A DNA stretch of 64,000 nt from assembly GCA_009760885.1 (NCBI GenBank), contig CM019713.1, positions 4,271,531 to 4,335,530 of the forward strand, in the 5' to 3' direction. Below are positions 54,939 through 64,000 of the stretch, one piece after another. This stretch comes from Achatina immaculata (Eukaryota; Mollusca; Gastropoda; Stylommatophora; Achatinidae). Position 1 is the first letter of the stretch; each line of letters starts with the position of its first letter. A model generated the notes under the pieces. That model saw nothing but the letters and a program-made list of their open reading frames with translations, ran no database searches and had not been told where the DNA came from. The translations under genes were made by a program, and so were the position numbers.

Positions 54939-55289
54939 TTATGAGTTGGTGAGTGAGAGAATAAAGTAGGCAAGTTGGCATTTTCATTTCTCCTATCTTA
55001 TGAGTTGGTGAGTGAGAGGAAAAGTAGGTAAATTGGCATTCTCATTTCTCCTATCTTATGAGTTGGTGAGTGAGAGAATAAAGTAGGCAAATTGGCATTT
55101 TCATTTCTCCTATATTATGAGTTGGTGAGTGAGAGGAAAAGTAGGCAAATTGGCATTTTCATTTCTCCTATCTTATGAGTTGGTGAGTGAGAGGAAAAGT
55201 AGGCAAATTGGCATTTTCATTTCTCCTATATTATGAGTTGGTGAGTGAGAGGAAAAGTAGGCAAATTGGCATTTTCATTTCTCCTATCC
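54939..55289. repeat. 58-bp tandem repeat, 6 copies
   Basis: Units of TTATGAGTTGGTGAGTGAGA, AAGTAGGCAAATTGGCATTT and TCATTTCTCCTAT. Every unit has TTGGTGAGTGAG, which matches a 5' splice-site consensus. Confidence 0.97.
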
Positions 55290-56934
55290 AGCAGCCATTT
55301 GAGCTTGTGCTCTTCGGCTCAAAGCGATGATAAAGTATCTGCAGGGTTTGTTTAACTGTGGTGGGTTTGTATATAATGTATTTCCGTTATTTGGATGTTC
55401 AGGTAGGTATTCCTGTCGTAAATCTTTGAGGAGCAAATTGCCAAGAAAAACATCTGAAATGATTGGAACCACCAAGGACTGCACAAGATGGGGCAACAGC
55501 TTAACTAACCAACATTGCCAGGCATGCCTTATAATAAATAAGCCAATACAAAAAGTAAGATTTAGTGGGTGAATTGTTTGGTCATGAGTGAATGTGAGTG
55601 ATTATGTTTAGAAAAAAAGTAAATTAACTAAAGAGCTGGATAATAATTAGCTCTGGATTAGTGAATTGGTAGAAAATGAGCGAAGAGGTTTGTATTTGTG
55701 GTTTGCTAAGGATTTGTCTCGGGAATTTTATTACTTCAATCTGGAGGTCTAAACGTGACATATTCTAAAACATATGTCCCATTTTGCCCCTTATTGTCAT
55801 CTTTGATAGCCGCGTGTTAAGAAAACACTAAAATTTTTTTTTAAGAAAGATATTATCTGAGTCGAAATGTTGCTATTTTGAGGGAAAACTCACTTTTTTA
55901 GAGAATTACAACACGTAGGCATGACTGGCACATCTGTAAGTAAAGTTATACATCTAATCTAGTGATTAACATTTTAGTATTAAACTTTATACAACCACGT
56001 TCCTATTTTTGTCAGTATTGGGAATTCCCGTTAGTAAATTACATCCTGGCCTTAGGCAACGCCTGACATTCAATGTATGCAACTTAGTGTATGAAAACAT
56101 TACAACAGTTTCTTATGTTTCATTTGACCGACCGTGGTGATTAGCGGAAAAAAATCAAATAAATATCACTTAAAACAGATTCAAAGAACAATATTCTTTA
56201 TTATTTAACAGAACATCACCTGTTATTTTTTATTATAAGTTGATTATGACGTCCCTAACTAATTAATCATTCTAACGTACTAAGTGGTGCAGGTATAACA
56301 ATTTATTGAGGTAAAGGTAAAAAGTAAACGTGAAATTCCCATTTCCATACTATTATTAAGGCATACTGAGGAAGCAGTATTAGGCCTGTATTTCCACGGT
56401 CTACTGCACATGAAAGTGTGATGTGATCAGTATCACGTCTGGCCGCATTTACCTTCATAGATTTCTCTGGTACCCATTTTTAGAGGCTGGTTGGACCCCG
56501 GGTTTTTTTTAGCTTGTACCATGAAAAAAAATCCCGTAATCACACAGCTAACCTCCAGTCAAACTTTTTCAGACTGTGGCACACATGGTAATCCAAATTT
56601 CCGTTGTGGCATATGCTTTCTTAATGCTGGACTCTCTTACAGTTAGCCATATATTTTTACCACTTTCAAAGTTTACATGGTGCACTGACTATATATTGAC
56701 CAAATCAGAGGGATTTTCAATTTTATTATATAAGACATTCTTTTATTTTCAATGTGAAATGTAAACCTGCTTGGAGGCATATATCTCTAGCCGCCTGAGC
56801 TCGCGCTAGATTGGAACTAACAATTAAATTGGTGTGGATTCTCTCTACCTGGTGGGTATTTATCAGTTAAATATGCAAAAATGTGCTGTGCTTCGATCAA
56901 TTTTTTTTTTAATCTAAAGATTTGGCGGCAAAAC
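55290..56934. other. AT-rich unannotated stretch
   Basis: No gene or known repeat seen on either strand. Confidence 0.5.
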
Positions 56935-57177
56935 TCTAGCTATCTCACGACACACCACTGTGCTGCAGCACATGTCTAGCTCTCTCACGACACACCACTG
57001 TGCTGCGGCACATGTCTAGCTCTCTCACGACACACCACTGTGCTGCGGCACATGTCTAGCTCTCTCACGACACACCACTGTGCTGCGGCACAACTCTAGC
57101 TCTCTCACGACACACTACTGTGCTGCGGCACAACTCTAGCTCTCTCACGACACACCACTGTGCTGCGGCACATGTCT
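56935..57177. repeat. 40-bp tandem repeat, 6 copies
   Basis: Units of TCTAGCTCTCTCACGACACA, CCACTGTGCTGCGGCAC and ATG or AAC; copies nearly identical. Confidence 0.97.
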
Positions 57178-57819
57178 GAAAAACTATGCAGCAGACTCCG
57201 AAATGTGCCCATAGAGTCAGAAAGCTTGAGAACCGCTTGAGATGTTACTGAAAGTATGTTTCCGTAATCGATACAGCAAAAATAATAACACGATTCCGTT
57301 ACCGGGAATTGCTTCAGGTAATGGCAAAACCCAGAATGATCAACGGACCATGAGAACAACGCAGATTGTTTGTACAGGGTTTGTTTGAAAGTTTTTATTT
57401 TTGTTGTTGTATTACACAAGTTCAGATTAGAAACCACTTTATAAGTTTAAGCAAATGTTCTTATATCTCGTTTTTAACGGATCTAACACCGACGTAAGGC
57501 CAGCATGTTTCGGTTTTATTTTCGTTTATCAGTCATCCTACGTACCTACTTCCTTATACGTTCTTTCGACAGGTATATTGTACATAGATGGAAGATAATA
57601 TTGCCTATTTCAAATATTTGGGGTGAAAACACTTTTTTCTTTGTTTCTGCTCAAACTTTTATACGATATTTCTACTGTTATCTTCATATATTCATGTTTC
57701 ACTATTTCAATGTAGTGTTTCTTCAATTTAAAAAAAAAATTACAAAAGGAAGTATAGTTTTATTTGTTTATTTATCTAGCTATCTTGTTTTTAAAAAATT
57801 AAGAACATGTTAGCAAATC
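57178..57819. other. Unannotated stretch
   Basis: GAGTCAGAAAGCTTGAGAAC near 57216 could be a decayed hAT end. Nothing else recognised. Confidence 0.4.
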
Positions 57820-58135
57820 AAAAACTGCCATTGGCAGTAAAAAGGAGAGTTCAAAGATCCTATACGGAACCTATTCTACTTTATGCAAGTGAAGCGTGGA
57901 CTGTGAATACACAATTAGAATGTAGAGTAAAGGCTATTGAAATATGGTTCTTAAGAAGGATGCTTCACATTCCATAGATGGCCAGAAAAAACAAATGAAG
58001 AAGTATTACTGCAGGCAGAGGAACACCTCAAACTGGTGCCATACACAAGAAAGAGGCAAAGTTATCTCTGACACATCAGCAGACATGAAGATCTCAAAAA
58101 ATTGGTAGTGACTGGAAAGATAACTTCATTGTTAA
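57820..58135 (+). pseudogene. LINE-d fragment (pre-C-terminal region)
   Basis: LAVKRRVQRSYTEPILLYAS, EAWTVNTQLECRVKAIE and FLRRMLHIP match the region after the reverse transcriptase in non-LTR elements (ILxYxxExWTxxxxxxxxxxAxExxFLRRML). It then loses frame (TAG after HIP). Confidence 0.82.
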
Positions 58136-58328
58136 AATAATCCACAAAAAATTCTTATTTTCGACCCTCAAAAAAAAACAAAAAACCATTGATAATTATT
58201 ACTGGAGTTACATCTACTTGTTACTGATCAGGTAACTCTGCAAGAGTTGTAGATGTAATAAAATTTAAACCAGGGTAGCTTGAGATTAAAAAAAAAAACA
58301 CCATTATTTAAAGGGTTCCTGAGCAAAT

Positions 58329-58770
58329 GGTTACTATTATATACCTGTGAGACCTGGACACTTAACAAAACAGTTGATAAACACATAAATGCCTTTGAAT
58401 GTAATGCTACAGAAGAGTTCTTCAAATATCATGGACACAAAAAAGAACAAATATATCAATACTACAAGAACTTAATATTGAAGAAGGCTGGCTAGTAAGT
58501 AAGATTAAACAAAGAAAACTTAAATATTTTGGAGACATTAAACATCCTGATAATTTAGAGAAGACCGTCTTGGAAGGGTATATAGTGGGAAAAAGAAAGA
58601 GAGGAAGACCAAGGAGAAGATGGCTGCAAGACATCGTTGATGATCTGCAAATGGATGAGTCAGCAGTAGGGCATCTTGCTTACAACTGAGAGGCCTACAA
58701 GAGAGCTGTTAAGGAGGCAAAGTTCCTCAAGGGACGTGCAAATGACTGACTGACTGACTGACGGTTACTG
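58329..58770 (+). pseudogene. LINE-a insertion with TGAC tail
   Basis: Begins at YTCETWTLNKTVDKHINAF, continues through ILKKAGW/NIEEGW (frameshifts) and the GRPRRRWLQDIVDDLQMD region, and ends GRAN followed by TGACTGACTGACTGAC. GGTTACT at 58329-58335 and 58763-58769 is a probable target duplication. Confidence 0.88.
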
Positions 58771-59166
58771 TCATTTTCTTTTGTTAAAGTTTTCAGCTCT
58801 CTTTTTATGTTAATCCTTTGGAAAATAAACAGGTGTGAAGCAAACACTGCCAGTAGCAGACAGTTGTAACTGAAATGAGCAGGATGACAGAGATGACTTA
58901 TGGTCAGGTGGTAAGTGCTATGTCTGATTGTTGCTTATTCTCAAGGACTCTCAGTAATCCTCTGTGTACTTTTTTCACATTTCTATGCTTCAGTTACACC
59001 CATCTCCCACCCATCCAAGCTAACACCCACCACAACACACACTGTCTTTGTTCTGAGCACTTGCTCATAAAAGTTTTCTTCATCAATGTGCGTCAGATTT
59101 GTTTTATGCAGAACAAGCATGAATGATGGCGTTGACAACCTAAGATGAACTACTACTTTCTTTCAG

Positions 59167-59326
59167 GAATGTCCAGGTTGATGTCTGCGAATTTCCAAAG
59201 AAGAAATGGAAGGCAGATTTTAAATTGGAAAAAACAGGAAGCATCACAGTTTCAACATTGATGGATAGCACTACAGCAACAAAGAAAACAAAAATTACGT
59301 TCAGCAAACAACATGAAAACCGCTAA
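59167..59326 (+). other. Candidate terminal exon of unknown gene
   Basis: A strong acceptor context ACTACTTTCTTTCAG (ends 59166) opens a 52-codon frame to TAA at 59324-59326: NVQVDVCEFPKKKWKADFKL, EKTGSITVSTLMDSTT, then KKTKITFSKQHENR. It enters with one base of a split codon. The peptide is Lys-rich with a credible amino-acid mix, but I recognise no family and no partner exon upstream. It may instead be a transposon scrap. Confidence 0.3.
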
Positions 59327-60814
59327 ATGTGAGCATCTTGTTGGATGAGAAACTTTGAAATATTGTGGAGAACAGAACAAGCACAAGGAACACATGGCAT
59401 GGAAGACATAACTCTGCAGAAGTGCCTGAATAGTTTAGTAATGTGCTTGTCTCAAGGTGAATGTCTGGTTTAAGACCAGGCAGACACCGCAGTCACCGAG
59501 CTATAGACATGTATATCTGGACATCTCTGGAAAGGTGGTCATGAGTGGTGCTGACTAACAGATCAGGGATACCGTGGACACTAATGCTATGTTCATAAGT
59601 TACTTCTGTGCCATTGTAAAGCTACCCTTTATGACTAGGGAGAAGAGGTGTCTAATCCGGTGTAAAGTCTAGTAACCCATAACTGGCCAAGATCATTTTT
59701 CACTTTCTTAAAGTGTTCTTCAAAAAACAGGCAGAGACACACCCATGTCATATAAAAGATAGTGATCCATGTGGCCCCTATGCTGATGGAACTGAGAAAG
59801 TCTGCCATTGTAGCTCTTGGAGGGAAGGCCTCTAACCTTTAGATTATTGAACATCCATAACATACAATCATGTATTTTTTATCTCTCATCGCAGCTGACA
59901 TCTTTAACTAGGAAAATAACACAATGCCTTTTTTTTTGTTTCTGTTTTTTTCATTTCCAGCAGTTTAAAATGACAAACTTTCAGTCATGTAACACAGTCA
60001 CATGATGTAACACAGTCACATGACTGTGCTTATATTTTTTTTAAATTTGAAAAGCATTTTAAATGGCTAATGGCCAGTCAAAGAGTTAAGGGTATTTTAG
60101 TGACATGAACAAAAACAGTTTCTGCAACATTTACAAAAATTGTTTGTAGTAAGAAGCTTAGTATGATACTGCAGATTGGTTGTGAGGCAAACAGTGAGAA
60201 GTCCCTCATGGTGATGTATTTCTTTAGCTTGTTTCTTAGAGATACACAGTAGATATTTAAAGAAAGCCCCTGTGGCTCATTCCATGTCTGATATGATGGT
60301 AGTGTTACAAGATTGTGACAGTAGCATCAGACCCGAAGGGTCTTAAATCTTAACCTGTGAAACAACATCCAAGACAGACACAAAATTTTCTGTGCTAAAA
60401 TATCATGGATGCTTTATTTACTGGAAATGATGAGGTGCCTAAGTTTTACATTTATGGCAGTATAAAATTATGAGTTCCCAATTATGGAATAAAACACATA
60501 TGACTACAGTTAATTCTATTTTTAGTTTTTTGAAAAACCAGTGAAACAGCTCTTTGTAAAATAAGATAACATTTGCAGAGAGAGATACACTAACAACAGT
60601 TTTGATTGAATTTGGAAACTTACTTTCCTAAATTCCTAAAATAGTAGGCATCCTGGAGTGACACATGAAAATTGTTGGATGTGATCTCCAACATTAGGAA
60701 ACTCTGATAGGTCAAGTTCTAAGCTGAGCATAGAGAATGGGTTAACAGTTTAGGAAAATGAGCAGGATGAGTTTTAGGGGGCTTGAGAGAAAACGGGAGG
60801 ATCGCAGTCTGTCA
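59327..60814. other. Unannotated stretch with SINE-like and hairpin pieces
   Basis: At about 59425-59500, TAGTTTAGTAATGTGCTTGT and GTCTGGTTTAAGACC followed by GCAGTCACCGAGCTATAGAC look like a decayed pol III SINE head. At 60001-60027, CACAGTCACATGACTGTG forms a short hairpin. No gene recognised. Confidence 0.4.
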
Positions 60815-61436
60815 TTTGCATGTCCCTTGCAGAACTTTGCCTCCCTAACAGCTCTCCTGTAGGCTTCTCAGTTGTGAGCAAGATGCCCTGCTGCTGATGC
60901 ACCCATTTGCAGATCATCAATGATGTCTTGCAGCCATCTTTGCCCTGGTCTTCCTCTTTTTCCTTTTCCCATTATGTACCCTTCCAAGATGGTCTTCTCT
61001 AAATTCTCATGATGTTTAATGTGTCCAAAATATTTAAGTTTTCTCTGTTTAATCCTCTTTACTAGCCAGCCTTCTTCAGTATTAAGTTCTTGTAATATAG
61101 ATATATTTATTTTTTATTGTGCTCATGATATTTGAAGAACTCTTCTGTAGCATTTACATTCAAAGGTATTTATGTGTTTCTCAGCTGTTTTGTTAAGTGT
61201 TCAGGTCTCACAGACATATGTTACGATGAGAAGGATGCATGCCCTTAAAAATCTTATTTTTGAAGTTCTTTCTGTTCCCCTCCACAGCTTCTTTAGTTGT
61301 TTTACTTTGTGAAGAGTGATAGATGTTCTCCTTTTAATTTCTCTCATTTTATCTCCATTATTAGTTAGTATCAATCCAAAATATTCAAAACTCTCCACCT
61401 CTTCCAATTTTTCCTCATCTAGGGCAGAAAAATAAA
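60815..61436 (-). pseudogene. LINE-a C-terminal copy
   Basis: On the minus strand it runs from VESFEYFGLILTNNGDKMRE through IKRRTSITLHKVKQLKKLWR, the CKCYRRVLQIS region, the LKYFGHIKHH region and GHAN to the tail. It is nearly the same extent as 52672-53271 and extends slightly further 5'. A stop and several frameshifts. Confidence 0.92.
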
Positions 61437-61774
61437 ATCTTTGGCTTTTCTATTTTGTTTTTTCTTTTATCCCTTGAAATGTATTCATTGACACATTATC
61501 AGTTATTTAGATTTTTAAGCTCTATTTGGCTATAAAATAGCAGAGATTTCATTTGTCAAAGGGTCATCTTCTATGGGCAAGGTGCATGCTTTTATTTCTA
61601 TGGCATTTGTTCCATACCACAAACGTCGCATCCTCATTTTTCAGTTTACAGCCTACAATAACTAAGATAAACCTATGCTTAAACAGATAATTTCTGACGT
61701 GCTCAGTGCTTTGACTGTACTGTGATATTTATGTTCTTTTAAATTGCTGGCATTCAAAGTTCCTTATCCTGCAG
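61437..61774 (+). other. Probable intron upstream of the 61775 exon
   Basis: AT-rich, ending in TCCTTATCCTGCAG acceptor. Confidence 0.5.
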
Positions 61775-61952
61775 GTTGCTCTGACAGATGAGGAAATGGA
61801 GCTAGCAAATATTGTTACGGATCACATTTTGGGAATGCTTCCTGAAGCTGATGAAGCGCTGGTAAGAGCAGCAGTACTGAGAACTGTAGATTTAGGAGAA
61901 TCCAGTTATGACTTCATCCTGGAGCAGGCCATCAACACCTACCTGGAACACG
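61775..61952 (+). CDS. Internal exon of an unidentified host gene, CUE/UBA-like helical segment
   Basis: Acceptor TCCTTATCCTGCAG (to 61774) and donor ACACG|GTAAGG (after 61952) bound 59 codons plus one base with no stop, entering in phase 0. The peptide reads VALTDEEMELANIVTDHILG, MLPEADEALVRAAVLRTVDL, then GESSYDFILEQAINTYLEHG. The pattern (hydrophobic helix, MLPEA, V...., S-D-ILEQAI) resembles three-helix ubiquitin-binding CUE/UBA folds. An analogous helical region precedes the RING-in-between-RING in RNF216, but that assignment is speculative. Neighbouring exons are not in the window, or are hidden by LINE insertions. Confidence 0.7.
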
Positions 61953-62049
61953 GTAAGGACAGGGGGAAGAGGAGTTTTATGTTTACTTGCAGTTATAGTA
62001 ATGATGGATATGTTCAAGAACAGACAGAACTACCATTCACAAGTGGAGG

Positions 62050-62215
62050 GTCAAGACACTGTTCAGTGTAGCACTCAGTGACCCATAGCTGATTGCTTGT
62101 GTCAGGGTTGGTGAACCATAACCTTCCAGGACCCTCTGCCACTTCTTCATTGCTTCACCTAGGAACAGGCCCCAACCTGGCTAACAGGGCAGAAGCATTG
62201 TAGTAAATCTGTTCT
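62050..62215 (-). repeat. Family A partial copy
   Basis: ACTCAGTGACCCATAGCTGA, GTCAGGGTTGGTGAACCATA and CAACCTGGCTAACAGGGCAG correspond to one end of family A. It lies about 100 bp after the CUE-like exon. Confidence 0.82.
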
Positions 62216-62285
62216 GAAAATGAGAGAGGTTTTCAAAAAAAAAAATAACACACACACACACACAAAGCATATTTATATGAGAGGA

Positions 62286-62705
62286 ATTCATTCATTCATT
62301 CATTTGCATGTCCCTTGCTGAACTTTGCCTCCCTAACAGCTCTCCTGTAGGCCTCCCAGTTGTGAGCAAGATGGCCTGCTGCTGATGCATCCATGTGCAA
62401 ATCATCAACGATGTCTTGCGAACATCTTTGCCATGGTCTTCCTCTCTTCCTTTTTCCCATTATGTACCCTTCCAAGACGATCTTCTCTAGATTATCATGA
62501 CGTTTAAATGTGTCCAAAATATTTAATCCTATTTAATCCTCTTTAGTAGCCAACCTTCTTCAATATTAAGTTCTTGTAGTATGGATATATTTGTTATTTT
62601 TTTGTGTCTGTGATATTTGAAGAACTCTTCTGTAGCATTTATATTCAAAGGCATTTGTGTGTTTCTCAGCTGTTTTGTTAAGTGTCCAGGTCTCACAGAC
62701 ATATA
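62286..62705 (-). pseudogene. LINE-a C-terminal copy
   Basis: ATTCATTCATTCATTTGCAT tail start, then the complement of GHANE, the RGRPWQRCSQDI block, DTFKRHDNLEKIVLEGYIMG and the CETWTLNKTAEKH block. Frameshifted at the KQRKLKYF position. Confidence 0.92.
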
Positions 62706-62741
62706 TACATTATATATATATATATATATCTTATATCTTAT
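62706..62741. repeat. (TA)n, probable LINE-b tail
   Basis: TATATATATCTTATATCTTATAT-type repeat adjoining the LINE-b 3' end; microsatellite tails are usual for this type of element. Confidence 0.8.
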
Positions 62742-63955
62742 ATCCTTCCCGTGCCGTTAAACGTCACATAGGGCTCGCAAAGTAGTTCGCCAATTTTTCC
62801 TGTCTTTGGCGAGTCTTTCAACCTCATCAAAGGACTGTATGCCTGTTAACTTGGCCTCTCTTAATAATGTCCTCTTCAGAGTTTCACGCGGTCTGCCCCT
62901 TTTTCTTCGGCCTGTTGTGTTCCACTTGATAGCTTGTTTTGGGATTCTCTGATCATTTCTTCTCATCAAGTGACCAACATATGTCCATCTCCTTTTCCTG
63001 ATCACCCATGAGACTGGTTGTTGTTCAGTCATCTGTCTTATCTCTGCATTGTTCTTGAATTCATTCCACTTGATGCCGAGTATTTTCCTTAGGCATTTGT
63101 TTTCAAAAGAGTCTAATTTCTTTTCTATTTCTTTAGTTGTTTTCCAGCTTTCACATGCATAAATGAGGGTGGATATTACATTTGAATTGAATAGTCTTAA
63201 CTTGGTTTTTGTGCTTATAACTTTTGAATTCCATATGTTCTCAAGATTCTTGAAGATTGATGCTGTTTTTGCAATTCTGATCCTAACTTCCTTTCTAGTG
63301 TCACCATCCTGGTCTATGTAGCTGCCAAGGTATGCAAATTGATTGACTTCTTCAATATCTGTCCTTTCTATGTGTATTTTTCCATTTTGATTGATGGGAA
63401 TTTTCATTATTTTTGTTTTGTCCTTGTTAATTTCAAGTCCTATTTTGCTAGCCAGTGAAGACAGGCTATCTGTTTTTTCTTGCATGGAATTCACATTATT
63501 ACTGATAAGAGTTATGTCATCAGCAAAATCAAGATCTTCTAGTTGGGTCCCATGTACCCAGTCAATACCTGTGTTACCTGTGCAGCATTTTTTCATTATG
63601 AAGTCTATTGTAATCCCAAAAAGTAAAGGAGACAGTATACATCCTTGTTTCACGCCTGTTTCAATCTGGAACCATTCACTCATCCCTTCTTCTGTCTTGA
63701 CTGCACAACCATATCCATTATATAAGTCCTTAATGATGTTGACAATTTTAGATGGTATTCCATATAGACATAAAATTCTCCATAATGAATATGCTATTAA
63801 ATGCCTTTTTAAAATCTATGAAGTTCAGTATTAATGGTTTCTGCTTTTCAATATGTTCTTCAAGTATTATTCTGAGAGTAAAGATCTGGTCGAGACAGCT
63901 TCTCCCTTTTCGAAATCCTGCTTGTTCTTCTCCCATTGCAGTATCCACTATATCT
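62742..63955 (-). mobile_element. LINE-b copy, reverse transcriptase to C-terminus
   Basis: The minus-strand element extends from the reverse transcriptase block EEQAGFRKGRSCLDQIFTL and NFIDFKKAFNSI (63930-63780) through the long frame at 63683-62757 to the GGCACGGGAAGGATATAAG 3' end. The 5' part is replaced at 63956 by (TA)n and the window ends. Confidence 0.93.
62754..63683 (-). CDS. LINE-b reverse transcriptase C-terminal portion, 308 codons
   Basis: The longest mobile-element frame in the window. Residues 9-19 GVKQGCILSPL (motif B). 53-61 FADDITLIS, an intact motif C with both aspartates. About 83-94 LEINKDKTKIMK. 118-120 YLG. 173-180 LIYACESW. 186-201 EIEKKLDSFENKCLRK. 231-242 RRWTYVGHLMRR. 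258-272 GRRKRGRPRETLKRT. End: AKDRKNWRTTLRALCDV. It would catalyse target-primed reverse transcription in a complete element. Motif A lies upstream (NFIDFKKAFN) in another frame, so the protein is broken, and no endonuclease domain is present. The ATG at 63683 is not the true start. Confidence 0.92.
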
Positions 63956-63956
63956 T

Positions 63957-64000
<44 letters not shown>
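63956..64000. repeat. (TA)n at window end
   Basis: Uninterrupted AT dinucleotides to the last base; its true length is unknown. Confidence 0.97.

Overview
This window is nuclear DNA from an animal, not a bacterium. It has spliced genes with GT/AG introns, long AT-rich introns, dense minisatellites and microsatellites, several non-LTR retrotransposon (LINE) families, hAT and mariner transposon remains, and a 100-N assembly gap at 18866-18965. The LINE C-termini and the style of the repeats suggest a lophotrochozoan, probably a gastropod mollusc. That placement is an impression, not a test.

The best-supported host gene is an ephrin on the + strand. Five consecutive coding exons (26692-26818, 28122-28293, 28996-29106, 30323-30466, 32894-33120) join in a single reading frame of 259 codons plus a stop. 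They encode the ephrin receptor-binding fold with all four conserved cysteines, a Thr-rich stalk and a hydrophobic C-terminus without a cytoplasmic tail, as expected for a GPI-anchored ephrin. The first exon, with the signal peptide and start codon, was not found. A second host gene is represented by one good exon at 61775-61952 that encodes a helical, CUE/UBA-like segment. Two weaker candidate terminal exons are listed at 53352-53407 and 59167-59326.

Layout: 1-24 kb is almost entirely tandem repeats (units of about 20-97 bp), simple repeats, LINE scraps and copies of an unnamed dispersed repeat, called here family A. 24.6-26.2 kb is a LINE-b copy on the minus strand. 26.7-33.1 kb is the ephrin gene, whose introns hold a 35-bp minisatellite, a LINE-a copy and other LINE pieces. 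34-43 kb is mostly unannotated AT-rich DNA with a mariner remnant (about 35.0-35.6 kb), a LINE-a insertion with a perfect 14-bp target-site duplication (39371-39740) and a small hAT-type MITE (40831-41081). 43640-46423 is a degenerate hAT transposon with matching ends. 48-58.8 kb is a series of LINE fragments with another hAT MITE (49925-50089) and family A copies. 59-64 kb has the CUE-like exon and further LINE-a and LINE-b copies.

Family labels used below: LINE-a (C-terminus ending GHANE, followed by TGAA or TGAC repeats), LINE-b (GVKQGC / FADD reverse transcriptase), LINE-c to LINE-f (other non-LTR pieces), family A (about 330-bp dispersed repeat with a hairpin and a GACAA-type tail) and family B (retroelement 3' end AATAAAGAT followed by ATTC repeats). 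None of the mobile-element reading frames seen here looks fully intact.
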